Position numbers and translations under genes: made by a program. Shown here piece after piece: positions 8,282 through 16,376 of a DNA stretch of 64,000 bases (positions are counted from its first letter, which is position 1; every line of letters begins with the position of its first letter). This DNA is from Shinella zoogloeoides. GTDB taxonomy: Bacteria; Pseudomonadota; Alphaproteobacteria; Rhizobiales; Rhizobiaceae. The notes beneath the pieces were generated by a model. It was not told where the DNA came from, did not search any database, and was given only the letters and a program-made list of their open reading frames with translations. Where the stretch lies: NCBI RefSeq assembly GCF_003574625.1, contig NZ_QNUJ01000011.1, positions 144,008 through 208,007 of the forward strand, in the 5' to 3' direction.

Positions 8282-8935
8282 TCAGAAGACGAATTCCTTC
8301 GCCTTGCGGAAGCCGGGAAGCGGCTTGACGGCGGTGTTGAAGACGTTGCGCTCGGCAACCCGGCCGCTTTCCTTGATATAGAGGCGTGCCTGCGAGGCGT
8401 TGCCGTAACCCTCGACGACGACGAGGCGTCCGCCATCACGCAACTGCGCGAAAAGCGGCTCGGTGACATATTCGACGGCGCCATGCACGAAGATCACGTC
8501 ATAGGGCGCTTCCGGCGCATAGCCGGCTTCCAGGTCGCCGGTCACCACCGCGACATTGTCGAAGCCGAGGCGGGCGAGCGTTTCGGTTGCCGTCGCGGCA
8601 AGGTCCGTATCGCTTTCCAGCGCGACGACGGAGCTGCCGAGCCTGGAGAGGACGGCCGAGGCGTAGCCGGTGCCGCAGCCGACTTCCAGCACGACGTCGG
8701 CCGCCGCGATATCGGCAAGCTGGATCAGCTTTGCAAGCGGCGACGGCTCCATGAGATAACGGCCGGGGGCAAGCTGGATGTCGTTGTCGATATAGGCGAG
8801 CGGCCTTGCCGCCGCCGGCACGAACTCTTCCCGCGGCACGGTGAGGAAGGCGTCGAGCACCTCGTGCGACGTCACATCCGTCGTACGGATCTGGTTGTCC
8901 ACCATCTTCGTGCGCGCTGCATTGTAGTCAATCAT
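8282..8935 (-). CDS. pcm: Protein-L-isoaspartate O-methyltransferase family protein
   Basis: A 217-residue SAM-dependent methyltransferase of the PCMT family, which methylates isoaspartyl residues as the first step of their repair. The SAM-binding glycine motif is VLEVGCGTGYASAVLSRLGS (around residues 76-95) and the family N-terminus MVDNQIRTTDVTSHEVLDAF is present. The acidic residue ending motif II (ALESD) fits. In rhizobia this short variant sits beside tolC and exbBD; here tolC is absent between it and popZ. The gene reads away from exbB. Whether it truly acts on isoaspartate is not provable from the sequence. Confidence 0.88.
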   Translation of the reverse strand: MIDYNAARTKMVDNQIRTTDVTSHEVLDAFLTVPREEFVPAAARPLAYIDNDIQLAPGRYLMEPSPLAKLIQLADIAAADVVLEVGCGTGYASAVLSRLGSSVVALESDTDLAATATETLARLGFDNVAVVTGDLEAGYAPEAPYDVIFVHGAVEYVTEPLFAQLRDGGRLVVVEGYGNASQARLYIKESGRVAERNVFNTAVKPLPGFRKAKEFVF

Positions 8936-9090
8936 CTCTGGCCCTTAAGAATGAACGGCGAAGACCGGCGCAAAGGCCCGGCCCGCGCCGGATGCGTTGC
9001 AATTCTCATAGTGCGGTTTCGGGGCGGGTGTCCATAGGCAGCGGGCCGCTCGGCGCAAAAACAGCACCCTTCGCCAACCTGACCTTATCA

Positions 9091-9105
9091 TGAATAAATT
9101 ACTCA
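9091..9105. promoter_or_regulatory. Candidate RirA-type iron-responsive operator (IRO box)
   Basis: TGA at 9091-9093, nine mostly A/T bases, then TCA at 9103-9105 matches the rhizobial IRO consensus TGA-N9-TCA. It lies in an AT-rich island 130 nt upstream of exbB, a gene that is iron-repressed in rhizobia. The motif is short, so chance occurrence is possible. Confidence 0.5.
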
Positions 9106-9234
9106 ACATATTATTGCCTGTGATACGCATAATGTCGTATTGAGCACTCAGGTTTTAGCGGCCTTCACCGGCCGCGCCCGCCCGATTCCCGGAGTGGGCT
9201 TCGCTTGAATTGAGACATGCAAGAGGAATACGCC

Positions 9235-10251
<1,017 letters not shown>

Positions 10252-10255
10252 CGCC

Positions 10256-10684
10256 ATGGCCAGCAAGATCAGGGAAGGCGGCGGCGACGACCTCGAGGAG
10301 AACAGCGAAATCAACGTGACGCCGTTCATCGACGTCATGCTGGTGCTGCTCATCATCTTCATGGTGGCCGCCCCGCTCGCCACCGTCGACATCAATGTCG
10401 ACCTGCCCTCCTCCGTCGCCCAGCCGACGCCGCGCGAGGACAAGCCGGTCTTCATGACGCTGAAGAAGGACCTCACGGTCTCCATCGGCAACGGCGAGAT
10501 CGCGCGCGACAATTTCGGCCCCGAGATCGACGCCGTGACGGAAGGCAACAAGGATGCGCGCATCCTGCTGCGCGCCGACAAGGCCGTCGACTACGGCAGC
10601 GTCATGGACGTGATGAACCTCTTGCGCGGCGCCGGCTATGCCAAGATCGCCCTTGTCGGCCTCGAAGGCGCACCGGCGCAATGA
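10256..10684 (+). CDS. exbD: TonB-system transport protein ExbD
   Basis: A 142-residue partner of ExbB with one N-terminal membrane segment and a periplasmic domain. The cytoplasmic start carries [20 protein letters not shown], in which Asp (about residue 25) is the proton-carrying residue conserved in ExbD/TolR. The periplasmic part ends GLEGAPAQ. Spacing of 4 nt from exbB indicates a single transcript, possibly controlled by the IRO box upstream. A GC-rich hairpin just after the stop (about 10690-10710) could end transcription. TolR is the main alternative, but the neighbouring ExbB with a signal peptide favours ExbD. Confidence 0.93.
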   Translation: MASKIREGGGDDLEENSEINVTPFIDVMLVLLIIFMVAAPLATVDINVDLPSSVAQPTPREDKPVFMTLKKDLTVSIGNGEIARDNFGPEIDAVTEGNKDARILLRADKAVDYGSVMDVMNLLRGAGYAKIALVGLEGAPAQ

Positions 10685-10757
10685 CCCCGAACGGCGCGCT
10701 TTCCGGCGCGCCTTCCGCCGCTTCCAAAAAAAGCTTGGCATTCGGCATGAATGCCTC

Positions 10758-10786
10758 TTGCACCCTGTCTAAATTCGTTCTAAACG
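10758..10786 (+). promoter_or_regulatory. Candidate promoter of tRNA-Cys
   Basis: TTGCAC at 10758-10763, a 17-bp spacer and TAAACG at 10781-10786 resemble a sigma-70 promoter, about 31 nt before the mature tRNA 5' end. Confidence 0.45.
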
Positions 10787-10817
10787 CCCGGCACCACTCG
10801 CTTTATAGCAAACGGAC

Positions 10818-10891
10818 GGCCTCGTGGCGGAGTGGTTACGCAGAGGACTGCAAATCCTTGCACCCCGGTTCGATTCCGGGCGAGGCCTCCA
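10818..10891 (+). tRNA. tRNA-Cys (GCA)
   Basis: A 74-nt cloverleaf: the acceptor GGCCTCG pairs with CGAGGCC at 10881-10887, followed by the U discriminator expected for tRNA-Cys and an encoded CCA. The anticodon loop CTGCAAA places GCA at 10850-10852. The T loop reads TTCGATT between CCCGG and CCGGG arms. Confidence 0.96.
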
Positions 10892-10978
10892 CTCTCTCTT
10901 CAAATCGATGCTCAAGCGATTGAATCGACTTTCGATTTTCGGGAGTGGACAATTCACGCCCGGCGGGCCTTCAAAAAA

Positions 10979-11383
10979 TCAGGCAAGCGTCCGCTTCGGG
11001 AGAACGGTCGACTTCGGCTCCTTGCCATAGACCACCGCCGCGAACATCAGCACGCCGACGAAGACAACCAGCGAACTGACCGCCGCCACCGGCTCGGCCG
11101 CGTCGTAGCCGAGATAGAGGACGTAGAGCGAGGGCGCGAGCACGGCTATGCCGGCCGTGTAGATCAGATATTGCAGATGCGCGAAACGCGTCTCGGCCTT
11201 GGCCGGATTGAAGGCATAATAGGTGCCGAACAACGCCATCGTCACCCAGCCGAGAAGGTTTGCGTGGGTGTGGGCGGCAATGACATTGTGATTGCCGGAG
11301 ATCGCCATCTGCAGGCCCATGGCGATGCCCACGATCAGAAAGACGATGGCTGTCTTGAAGAATAAGCGAGAAAGCTGCGGCAT
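10979..11383 (-). CDS. Small four-helix membrane protein resembling part of haem-copper oxidase subunit I
   Basis: A 134-residue protein with four predicted membrane helices. The start at 11383 has CGGGGGA before it and begins MPQLSRLFFKTAIVFLIVG; an upstream in-frame codon adds a charged, unlikely leader. The segment NHNVIAAHTHANLLGWVTMA contains His residues in a context like the histidine-bearing helices of cytochrome oxidase or NO reductase subunit I, and similar small proteins are sometimes annotated as cytochrome oxidase-like in rhizobia. It is far too short (about a quarter) to be a functional oxidase. It stands alone, convergent with tRNA-Cys, with a palindrome 61 nt upstream of the start. 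Function is unknown; the haem-related reading is inference. Confidence 0.7.
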   Translation of the reverse strand: MPQLSRLFFKTAIVFLIVGIAMGLQMAISGNHNVIAAHTHANLLGWVTMALFGTYYAFNPAKAETRFAHLQYLIYTAGIAVLAPSLYVLYLGYDAAEPVAAVSSLVVFVGVLMFAAVVYGKEPKSTVLPKRTLA

Positions 11384-11443
11384 GACGATCCCCCGGCTCG
11401 AACAGCGCCCCATCGGCGTGCGCAGGATATTACACCGAATCCT

Positions 11444-11455
11444 TATCATTTGATA
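11444..11455. promoter_or_regulatory. Palindrome TATCA-TT-TGATA upstream of the oxidase-like gene
   Basis: A 5+2+5 inverted repeat in an AT-rich stretch 61-72 nt upstream of the small membrane protein start. Size and position fit a dimeric regulator site overlapping the promoter, but it does not match the FixK/FNR consensus and no regulator is assigned. Confidence 0.3.
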
Positions 11456-11539
11456 GATTACTAATATTCGAACCGTGCGTTGTGTCGAGGGCCCATGTCT
11501 CGACAGGGCTTGCGGATACGCAGTTCGACGTGACCACCC

Positions 11540-11568
11540 TTCCCTTCTCCCCGCCGGGGAGAAGGGAA
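11540..11568. repeat. Intergenic palindrome (rhizobial-type repeat unit)
   Basis: A perfect 13-bp inverted repeat (TTCCCTTCTCCCC, 3-nt loop, and its complement). Strings of this kind, GGGGAGAAGGG facing its complement, recur between genes in Rhizobiales genomes as I recall. There is no T-run on either side, so a terminator role is weak. Confidence 0.5.
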
Positions 11569-11659
11569 ATGGGGAATGGTTTCGTTCATATTCGGCAGGC
11601 TTGCGGCGGAAGACAGTCCGGGAAGGCTGGCGGCAGAATGCCGGCGCGGCTTCGACCGC

Positions 11660-11974
11660 CTATTCCGGCTCGTTCGTCGGCCGGACGAGAGAAATGACGC
11701 GCGGCTTGGAGGGGGCGTCGAGCCATTCCATCCATTTTTCCCTGTCCTCGATCGTGTCGAAGAAGCGCCACACCTTGAAGCCCTCGCTCGTGGCTTCCAG
11801 CATCTCGTCGAGGGAAACGAGTTCGAGGGGCAGCGTCACTTCCGTACCCTCGTAGCGGACGAGATAGACGCCCGGTGCGGCCAGCCGAACCACCTGACCG
11901 CTGCCATAACTGCCATCCGGATTGTCAGCGGTGAAATACGTTCCGCTCAACGTGTCGGGTTCGCTGGTATTCAT
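11660..11974 (-). CDS. Hypothetical protein, small acidic cytoplasmic
   Basis: A 104-residue protein without signal peptide or membrane segment. The start at 11974 (MNTSEPDTLSGTYF) is preferred to an upstream in-frame codon at 12007. The central part GQVVRLAAPGVYLVRYEGTE reads like a small beta-barrel and the end FFDTIEDREKWMEWLDA like an amphipathic helix. Codon use matches neighbouring genes, which supports it being real. I do not recognise the family. It is flanked on both sides by GC-rich palindromic intergenic DNA. Confidence 0.6.
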   Translation of the reverse strand: MNTSEPDTLSGTYFTADNPDGSYGSGQVVRLAAPGVYLVRYEGTEVTLPLELVSLDEMLEATSEGFKVWRFFDTIEDREKWMEWLDAPSKPRVISLVRPTNEPE

Positions 11975-12137
11975 GGATATTCGATGCCCTTTCGACAGTT
12001 CATTCAAGCTCGCTGGCCCTGCCCACTGAAGGGCGGCCGCGGCGCAGCTTCAGAGTATCCGGTCGGTCAGGCAGGACGCAAGCCGGCTTCCTGCGGCGAC
12101 CGGGGATACGCCCGCCCTCCTCCTCATGTCCTGCCGT

Positions 12138-12392
12138 TCAGCCCTTCAGGCCCGGCGCCGCCTTTGCGCGCCGGTGAAAATCCACGCGGACCACATTGGG
12201 CGCCTGCCCGGCGGCAAAAGCACTCGGCGGCGCCGAACCGACGGCCGGGATGTCGACCCCGCTCGCGGCTTCGTTTCCCGCCTGCATCTCCTTCAGCTTG
12301 CGGTACATCTGCACGACAAGCTTCTTGTAGAAGGCGATGATCTGCTGGTGCTCGCATCGCCGGATATAGAGTTCGTCGAACCGCTGACTCAT
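12138..12392 (-). CDS. Hypothetical protein with N-terminal helix
   Basis: An 84-residue protein starting MSQRFDELYIRRCEHQQIIA. The ATG at 12392 is chosen over a GTG at 12401 because GAGG lies at suitable spacing. The first ~45 residues (to RKLKEMQAG) look like a single long amphipathic helix; the remainder is Pro/Ala-rich and ends with a basic stretch (VRVDFHRRAKAAPG). No known domain is recognised. It is preceded by the stop end of the LysR gene on the same strand, 107 nt away. Confidence 0.55.
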   Translation of the reverse strand: MSQRFDELYIRRCEHQQIIAFYKKLVVQMYRKLKEMQAGNEAASGVDIPAVGSAPPSAFAAGQAPNVVRVDFHRRAKAAPGLKG

Positions 12393-12499
12393 CTTCCTCA
12401 CGCCTCCGCTCTTGCAGGGATGGAATTCGCGAGAATTTCAACGGTTCCTAAAACGCTGACCTTATGGCTAACGATTCGTGACCGGCCGCGCCAGATCGG

Positions 12500-13432
12500 T
12501 CACAGGACGGTGAAGATGTCGGGGCCCTTCGGAATTTCTTCTCCATCGTCGTTCCGGATTTCGAGCGCCGCGAACTGCTCGCGCAGCCATTTGGCCGCGG
12601 GCCCCGCGGGGCGCTGCTTGTTCCAGATGAGTTCGAGCGCAACCGGATGCGCCCCTTCGTCGAACTGGAGCGGCGGCGTCGCGAGTTCCGTGGCGAGCGG
12701 CGAATTACCGAGAATATGCGCGGGGATCAGCGCCCAGCCGATCCCCCTGTGCAGGATCTGCAGGATCACCCAATGGCTCTCGACCCACCAGACTTCCGCG
12801 GCAACGCGCAGCCGATGGGTTTCCGCGCCGTCGCTGCGCTTGGCCACCATGATCTGGCGGTGGCGGCGAAGCTCCTCCCAGGTCACGGCGCCATCCGCCA
12901 GCGGGTGGTTCCGGCCGCAGACCAGAAGCAACGGCACCCAGCCTATGGTGTGGAAGCCGAGCGTCGGCGGCAGGTCGTCTTCCCGCCACATCACGCCGAG
13001 ATCGACCTTGCCCTCCAGAACGAGCCCGGCGACATCGCGGGTGGAGGGAAAGAGCAATTCGAGCTCGACATGGGGAAAGCGCCGCGCGAAGGCGGCAAAA
13101 AGCGCGCCGATGGCCGGCTCGGGATAGAATTCGTCGACCGCCACGGCCAGGCGCGTTTCGACATGCTCCTCGAAGCTGCGCGCCACGCCGATCAGGTGCT
13201 CGCGGCGGTCGAGGATGAGCCTTGCCTCGGGGAGCAGGCGCCTGCCCGCCTCCGTGAGCGTCGGATTGCGCGTGGCGCGGCTGAAGAGTTTTACGCCGAT
13301 ATCGTCCTCCAGCGAGGAGACCAGCAAGCTCACCGCCGACTGCGCCTTGCGCAAATGCCGGGCGGCAGCAGAGAACGAACCCTGTTCGGCGGCGGCGACG
13401 AAGGCGTCGAGCTGGTCGAGTGAGACGGTCAC
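12500..13432 (-). CDS. LysR-family transcriptional regulator
   Basis: A 310-residue LTTR. The N-terminal winged helix-turn-helix is clear: LDQLDAFVAAAEQGSFSAAA followed by RHLRKAQSAVSLLVSSLEDD and LFSRATRNPTLTEAGRRLLP. Residues ~95-300 form the periplasmic-binding-protein-like co-inducer domain. It is divergent from a PACE-family efflux gene with 83 nt between the starts, the arrangement expected when a LysR regulator controls its neighbour, as AceR controls aceI in Acinetobacter. The inducer is unknown; polyamines or biocides are a guess from that precedent. Confidence 0.92.
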   Translation of the reverse strand: MTVSLDQLDAFVAAAEQGSFSAAARHLRKAQSAVSLLVSSLEDDIGVKLFSRATRNPTLTEAGRRLLPEARLILDRREHLIGVARSFEEHVETRLAVAVDEFYPEPAIGALFAAFARRFPHVELELLFPSTRDVAGLVLEGKVDLGVMWREDDLPPTLGFHTIGWVPLLLVCGRNHPLADGAVTWEELRRHRQIMVAKRSDGAETHRLRVAAEVWWVESHWVILQILHRGIGWALIPAHILGNSPLATELATPPLQFDEGAHPVALELIWNKQRPAGPAAKWLREQFAALEIRNDDGEEIPKGPDIFTVL

Positions 13433-13515
13433 CTATCCGTATTCCAGATGGTATCTAACTTTTCCATCCATGAATATCAGATAGAAGTAAGCGCAACAAC
13501 AAACGAGGACATGAA

Positions 13516-13953
13516 ATGCGCAGCTTCAGCGACCGGGTCCGTCACGCGGTCTTGTTCGAACTCATCGGCCTTGCGATCTTCACGCCGGGCGCGGCTCTGC
13601 TGTTCGACCAGCCGATGAGCCATATGGGCGTGATCGGGATCGTCTCCGCCACGGCGGCGACCATCTGGAACTTCGTCTTCAACCTGGCCTTCGACAGGAC
13701 CATGCTGCGCCTTCGCGGCAGCGTGCAGAAGACGATGGCGATCCGCGTGCTTCACACGGGGCTCTTCGAGGCGGGGCTGATCGTCATCCTCATCCCGTTC
13801 ATCGCGTGGTATCTCGGCATCAGCCTCCTCACGGCGCTGCTGCTCGATATATCGGTCGTTGCCTTCTACCTGGTCTATGCCTTCGTCTTCAACATCGCCT
13901 ACGACCGGACCTTCCCCATCGAAACCGCTCCGCTGCCGCGCGCATCCGCGTGA
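13516..13953 (+). CDS. PACE-family multidrug/biocide efflux transporter
   Basis: A 145-residue protein with four membrane helices arranged as two tandem bacterial transmembrane pair repeats, the PACE (AceI) family. Diagnostic sequences are RVRHAVLFELIGLAIFTPG in helix 1, with the conserved membrane Glu (ELIG), and IWNFVFNLAFDRTMLR and FVFNIAYDRTFP at the end of each repeat (the duplicated N-x-x-[FY]-D-R motif). Such proteins export chlorhexidine and, probably natively, short polyamines in exchange for protons. It lies divergent to the LysR gene at 12500-13432, which probably controls it. Confidence 0.9.
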   Translation: MRSFSDRVRHAVLFELIGLAIFTPGAALLFDQPMSHMGVIGIVSATAATIWNFVFNLAFDRTMLRLRGSVQKTMAIRVLHTGLFEAGLIVILIPFIAWYLGISLLTALLLDISVVAFYLVYAFVFNIAYDRTFPIETAPLPRASA

Positions 13954-14085
13954 GGCAGCGGGCCTGCCTTCAAATTGCCACAGGCGTTAAGGGGCTGTTT
14001 TCATTACAGCATTGTAATCTTTCATTCAGTTTTCGTTCATCGGTCCGGCCATAGGGTCCTCTCACCGACAACAAGGAGCCCAACG

Positions 14086-14412
14086 ATGAAAATCTTCACC
14101 CGCACCCTTCTCGCCGCCGTCGCCCTTTCCTTTGCCGCCGCGCCGATGGCGCAGGCCCAGCAGTATGGCGGGCACGACCGCAAGCCCGGCTACTCCTCCT
14201 CCTGGGACAAGAAGCAGCAGTACAAGAAGCGCCACAACTGGCGTAAGGGCGAACGTTATTCCGACTGGAAGCGCCGTCCGCCGGTTCGTGACTACCACCG
14301 CTACGGCCTGCGCAAGCCCGCCCGCGGCCAGCAGTGGGTGAAGGTGGACAACAGCTACCTCCTGATGAGCGTCGCCACCGGCCTCATCCTCGGCGTCGCA
14401 GCCGCCCGTTAA
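14086..14412 (+). CDS. RcnB-family periplasmic protein
   Basis: A 108-residue secreted protein. An SD sequence AAGGAG precedes the ATG. The signal peptide MKIFTRTLLAAVALSFAAAP is cleaved after AQA near residue 24. A Lys/Arg/Tyr-rich middle (KKQQYKKRHNWRKGERYSDW) leads to the RcnB-like end PARGQQWVKVDNSYLLMSVA, finishing in a hydrophobic segment. E. coli RcnB is a periplasmic nickel/cobalt homeostasis factor, but most alphaproteobacterial members have no known metal link, so function is open. The gene stands alone with a strong terminator 10 nt after the stop. Confidence 0.75.
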   Translation: MKIFTRTLLAAVALSFAAAPMAQAQQYGGHDRKPGYSSSWDKKQQYKKRHNWRKGERYSDWKRRPPVRDYHRYGLRKPARGQQWVKVDNSYLLMSVATGLILGVAAAR

Positions 14413-14417
14413 GAAAC

Positions 14418-14455
14418 AAAACGCCACCGCAGCCTTCGCCGCGGTGGCGTTTTTC
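14418..14455. terminator. Bidirectional intrinsic terminator
   Basis: A 13-bp perfect stem (AAAACGCCACCGC and its complement) with T-run on the right and A-run on the left, between the convergent RcnB-family gene and the DUF2938 gene. It can serve both. Confidence 0.9.
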
Positions 14456-14467
14456 CTTACCCAGCGA

Positions 14468-14944
14468 TCAGCGAAGAAGCAGCGCCGTGCCGTAAAGCCC
14501 GAGGGCGAAGATCGTGTGCGCGACGAGATTGAGCGCCCGCACCGTATTGGCATTCGGCAGTTTCGAGGCGGCGACGCCAATGCCGAGGCCAGGCTGCAGC
14601 AGGAACCAGCCGGCACCGACGGTCACGATGCCGAGAATCCACGCCGGCAGGAAGGTGGGCGCCGCGAACCAGCCCGCGCCCATGACCAGGGCCAAAATCA
14701 CCCCATAGAGAATGCCGACGGCATAGTGGCCGATCCAGCCGAGCGCCAGTTCGCCGGCATAGGGCTCGGCCTTGCCGATATCGTCATGAAAGACGGTTCC
14801 GTTCTTCAAATGCCAGAACCAGCGGCCGACCGGCGCCCAGTTCGGCCGCCCCTGGCGGAAAACCTTCCACAGGACGACAGCCCAGGCGTCCATCAGCACC
14901 GTCGCGCCGACCCCGATCGCGACACCCTTCAAAAGCAATTCCAT
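14468..14944 (-). CDS. DUF2938 family membrane protein
   Basis: A 158-residue integral membrane protein with four helices. It opens MELLLKGVAIGVGATVLMDA and contains the family-typical GRWFWHLKNGTVFHDDIG soluble loop, with GELALGWIGHYAVGILYGVI after it. Length and sequence agree with Pfam DUF2938, whose function is unknown. It converges on the RcnB-family gene with a shared terminator. No operon partner is evident: the next gene upstream is 66 nt away on the same strand. Confidence 0.82.
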   Translation of the reverse strand: MELLLKGVAIGVGATVLMDAWAVVLWKVFRQGRPNWAPVGRWFWHLKNGTVFHDDIGKAEPYAGELALGWIGHYAVGILYGVILALVMGAGWFAAPTFLPAWILGIVTVGAGWFLLQPGLGIGVAASKLPNANTVRALNLVAHTIFALGLYGTALLLR

Positions 14945-15010
14945 GCAATTCCCCTCACCCGCAGTTATTCAACGGGTTAGAGCAGGTCCGCCGGCCGGAG
15001 GCAACGGCGT

Positions 15011-15295
15011 TCAGCGCGTATTGCGCCGGGCCTTGCGGCTTGCCCACCACACGGCAAGGCGGCGGCGCTGGCGGCGCACGAAGTGGGAATCGTGCGAAAG
15101 CACCAGCAGGCCGAGCGGAACCATCCAGAAACCGAGCACCGGCAGGAAGCCGAGCAGGCCGCCACAGACGAGAAGGACGCCGATCGTGGTGCGCAGCCAG
15201 CGCGATTCCGGCAGTTTCATGCGGAAGGCGCCGACCACGATCTCCCGGGTGCGCGGGTCTACCCCGAAATGCGTCTTGGTTTTCTTTGCCGCCAT
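15011..15295 (-). CDS. Hypothetical two-helix membrane protein
   Basis: A 94-residue protein. The start MAAKKTKTHFGVDP at 15295 is preferred over an in-frame upstream codon. Two hydrophobic stretches (WLRTTIGVLLVCGGLLGFLP and PVLGFWMVPLGLLVLSHD) form a hairpin, followed by a strongly basic tail (RRQRRRLAVWWASRKARRN). Its shape recalls PGPGW-type small membrane proteins, but I cannot confirm membership. It may share a transcript with the DUF2938 gene downstream. Confidence 0.65.
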   Translation of the reverse strand: MAAKKTKTHFGVDPRTREIVVGAFRMKLPESRWLRTTIGVLLVCGGLLGFLPVLGFWMVPLGLLVLSHDSHFVRRQRRRLAVWWASRKARRNTR

Positions 15296-15404
15296 TCCCT
15301 GCCCGTTTCGCTGCAAAGCCCGGTTTTCCAAGGCTCTTCCTCTTCCCAGTTGGAGACTTCTCCACAATCAATCAAGCCCGATGCATTTTTTTGTCAAAAA
15401 GCGC

Positions 15405-15433
15405 TTGGCAAATCGATCAGGCATTTGTATTAC
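15405..15433 (+). promoter_or_regulatory. Candidate promoter of tRNA-Asn
   Basis: TTGGCA at 15405-15410, a 17-bp spacer and TATTAC at 15428-15433, 26 nt before the mature tRNA, match a sigma-70 promoter well. Confidence 0.55.
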
Positions 15434-15459
15434 GCGCTCACTCCGCAGCGAGCGGATGA

Positions 15460-15534
15460 TCCCTGGTAGCTCAGCGGTAGAGCATTCGACTGTTAATCGA
15501 CAGGTCGCCGGTTCGAATCCGGCCCGGGGAGCCA
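15460..15534 (+). tRNA. tRNA-Asn (GTT)
   Basis: A 75-nt cloverleaf: TCCCTGG pairs with CCGGGGA at 15524-15530 (one G-T pair), discriminator G, encoded CCA. The anticodon GTT is at 15492-15494 in the loop CTGTTAA. The T arm is GCCGG-TTCGAAT-CCGGC. Confidence 0.96.
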
Positions 15535-15540
15535 GTTTCT

Positions 15541-15579
15541 AGGAGGGCTGCGCTGAATAGCGCGGCCCTTCTGCTTTTC
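15541..15579 (+). terminator. Intrinsic terminator after tRNA-Asn
   Basis: Fourteen-position stem (12 paired) at 15541-15554 and 15559-15572 with a 4-nt loop, followed by GCTTTTC. It starts 7 nt after the tRNA 3' end. Confidence 0.75.
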
Positions 15580-15646
15580 AGCGCCACACACGCAAAAGGG
15601 CCGCCGCTCGGCAACCCCTCTTCGATCTTTATCGATCTGGAAATCG

Positions 15647-15838
15647 CTAATGCCGGCTTGCCGGCGGGCGCTTCGTGTTCATCTGCAATTCGTGACGGGT
15701 GGCGAAGCGGCCGAAGAGGAGGAGGAGTTTGCGTTCTTCTGCCTTGTCGAGCCCGTTCTTGCGGCAATGCTCGAGCACGTCGAGAACATGGCGAGCCTGG
15801 CGCGGGCTGAACTGACGATTGTCGATGTGATGGGTCAT
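15647..15838 (-). CDS. Hypothetical small basic protein
   Basis: A 63-residue protein, MTHHIDNRQFSPRQARHVLD onward, with a GGAGGAG ribosome-binding site 7 nt before the ATG. It is rich in His, Arg and Leu and predicted helical, with no signal peptide or membrane segment. The family is not recognised. It lies 69 nt downstream of another small orphan gene on the same strand and may be cotranscribed with it. Confidence 0.6.
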   Translation of the reverse strand: MTHHIDNRQFSPRQARHVLDVLEHCRKNGLDKAEERKLLLLFGRFATRHELQMNTKRPPASRH

Positions 15839-15907
15839 GGCGGGCTCCTCCGTGCAAGCGGAAGAGAAACACGCCGGGCCGCGCTTTGTTCCCGGCGTGC
15901 GATGCGG

Positions 15908-16114
15908 TCAGGGCACGAGGCCGGCGCCGGTCTGGCCGGCGGTGCGCGCGGCGCCGTAGTCGCGCTCGTGGGCCGTGCGGCGGAAGGCCTGGCTGCGCTC
16001 GCGCGGGCGGGCGGAGGGATCGCTCAGCGGCGTTCCCATCACCCCGTCCGCATAGGTGCCGGTGGCGATGTCATCGTCGTCGGTAGGGGTGGCCTGAAAA
16101 AGTCCGAAAAGCAT
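15908..16114 (-). CDS. Hypothetical small protein
   Basis: A 68-residue protein starting MLFGLFQATPTDDDDIATGT, with TGGAGG 7 nt before the ATG. After a short hydrophobic N-terminus and an Asp run it becomes Arg/Ala/Gly-rich and looks disordered. I do not recognise it. The strong SD supports translation; conservation would need checking. It is divergent from cysK, whose start is 262 nt away, and the gap contains one TTAACCAT half-site of the CtrA type at about 16187-16194. Confidence 0.5.
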   Translation of the reverse strand: MLFGLFQATPTDDDDIATGTYADGVMGTPLSDPSARPRERSQAFRRTAHERDYGAARTAGQTGAGLVP

Positions 16115-16376
16115 CGTGGTACCTCCAGTGTCGTCTCAAACGGGCGGCAGGCCTTTCCGTTCCGCCGCTCGCCGATAGACGCAAAATTAACCATGTTTGC
16201 TAACAGGACGTTAAAGCCCGCGCGCTTTCGGCCGGCCTGCGGCAGGAAGCCCCTACGGGAAGAAAAAATCCCTAGCAATCTCCGCCTGACAGGAACACCA
16301 TTCCTTGCAAAGCCGGCCGCAGCGGCCGAAAAGACGACACCAATCCGGATTTGCAACGCGCGAGGCTCGATTTCCC

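Noticed and set aside
8945..9130. 61-codon frame upstream of pcm
   Set aside because: It lies in the promoter region between pcm and exbB, has no SD or known similarity, and covers the IRO-like box.
10681..10923. Possible tonB or other gene right after exbD
   Set aside because: The frame overlaps tRNA-Cys, has no signal-anchor or Pro-rich region, and no SD.
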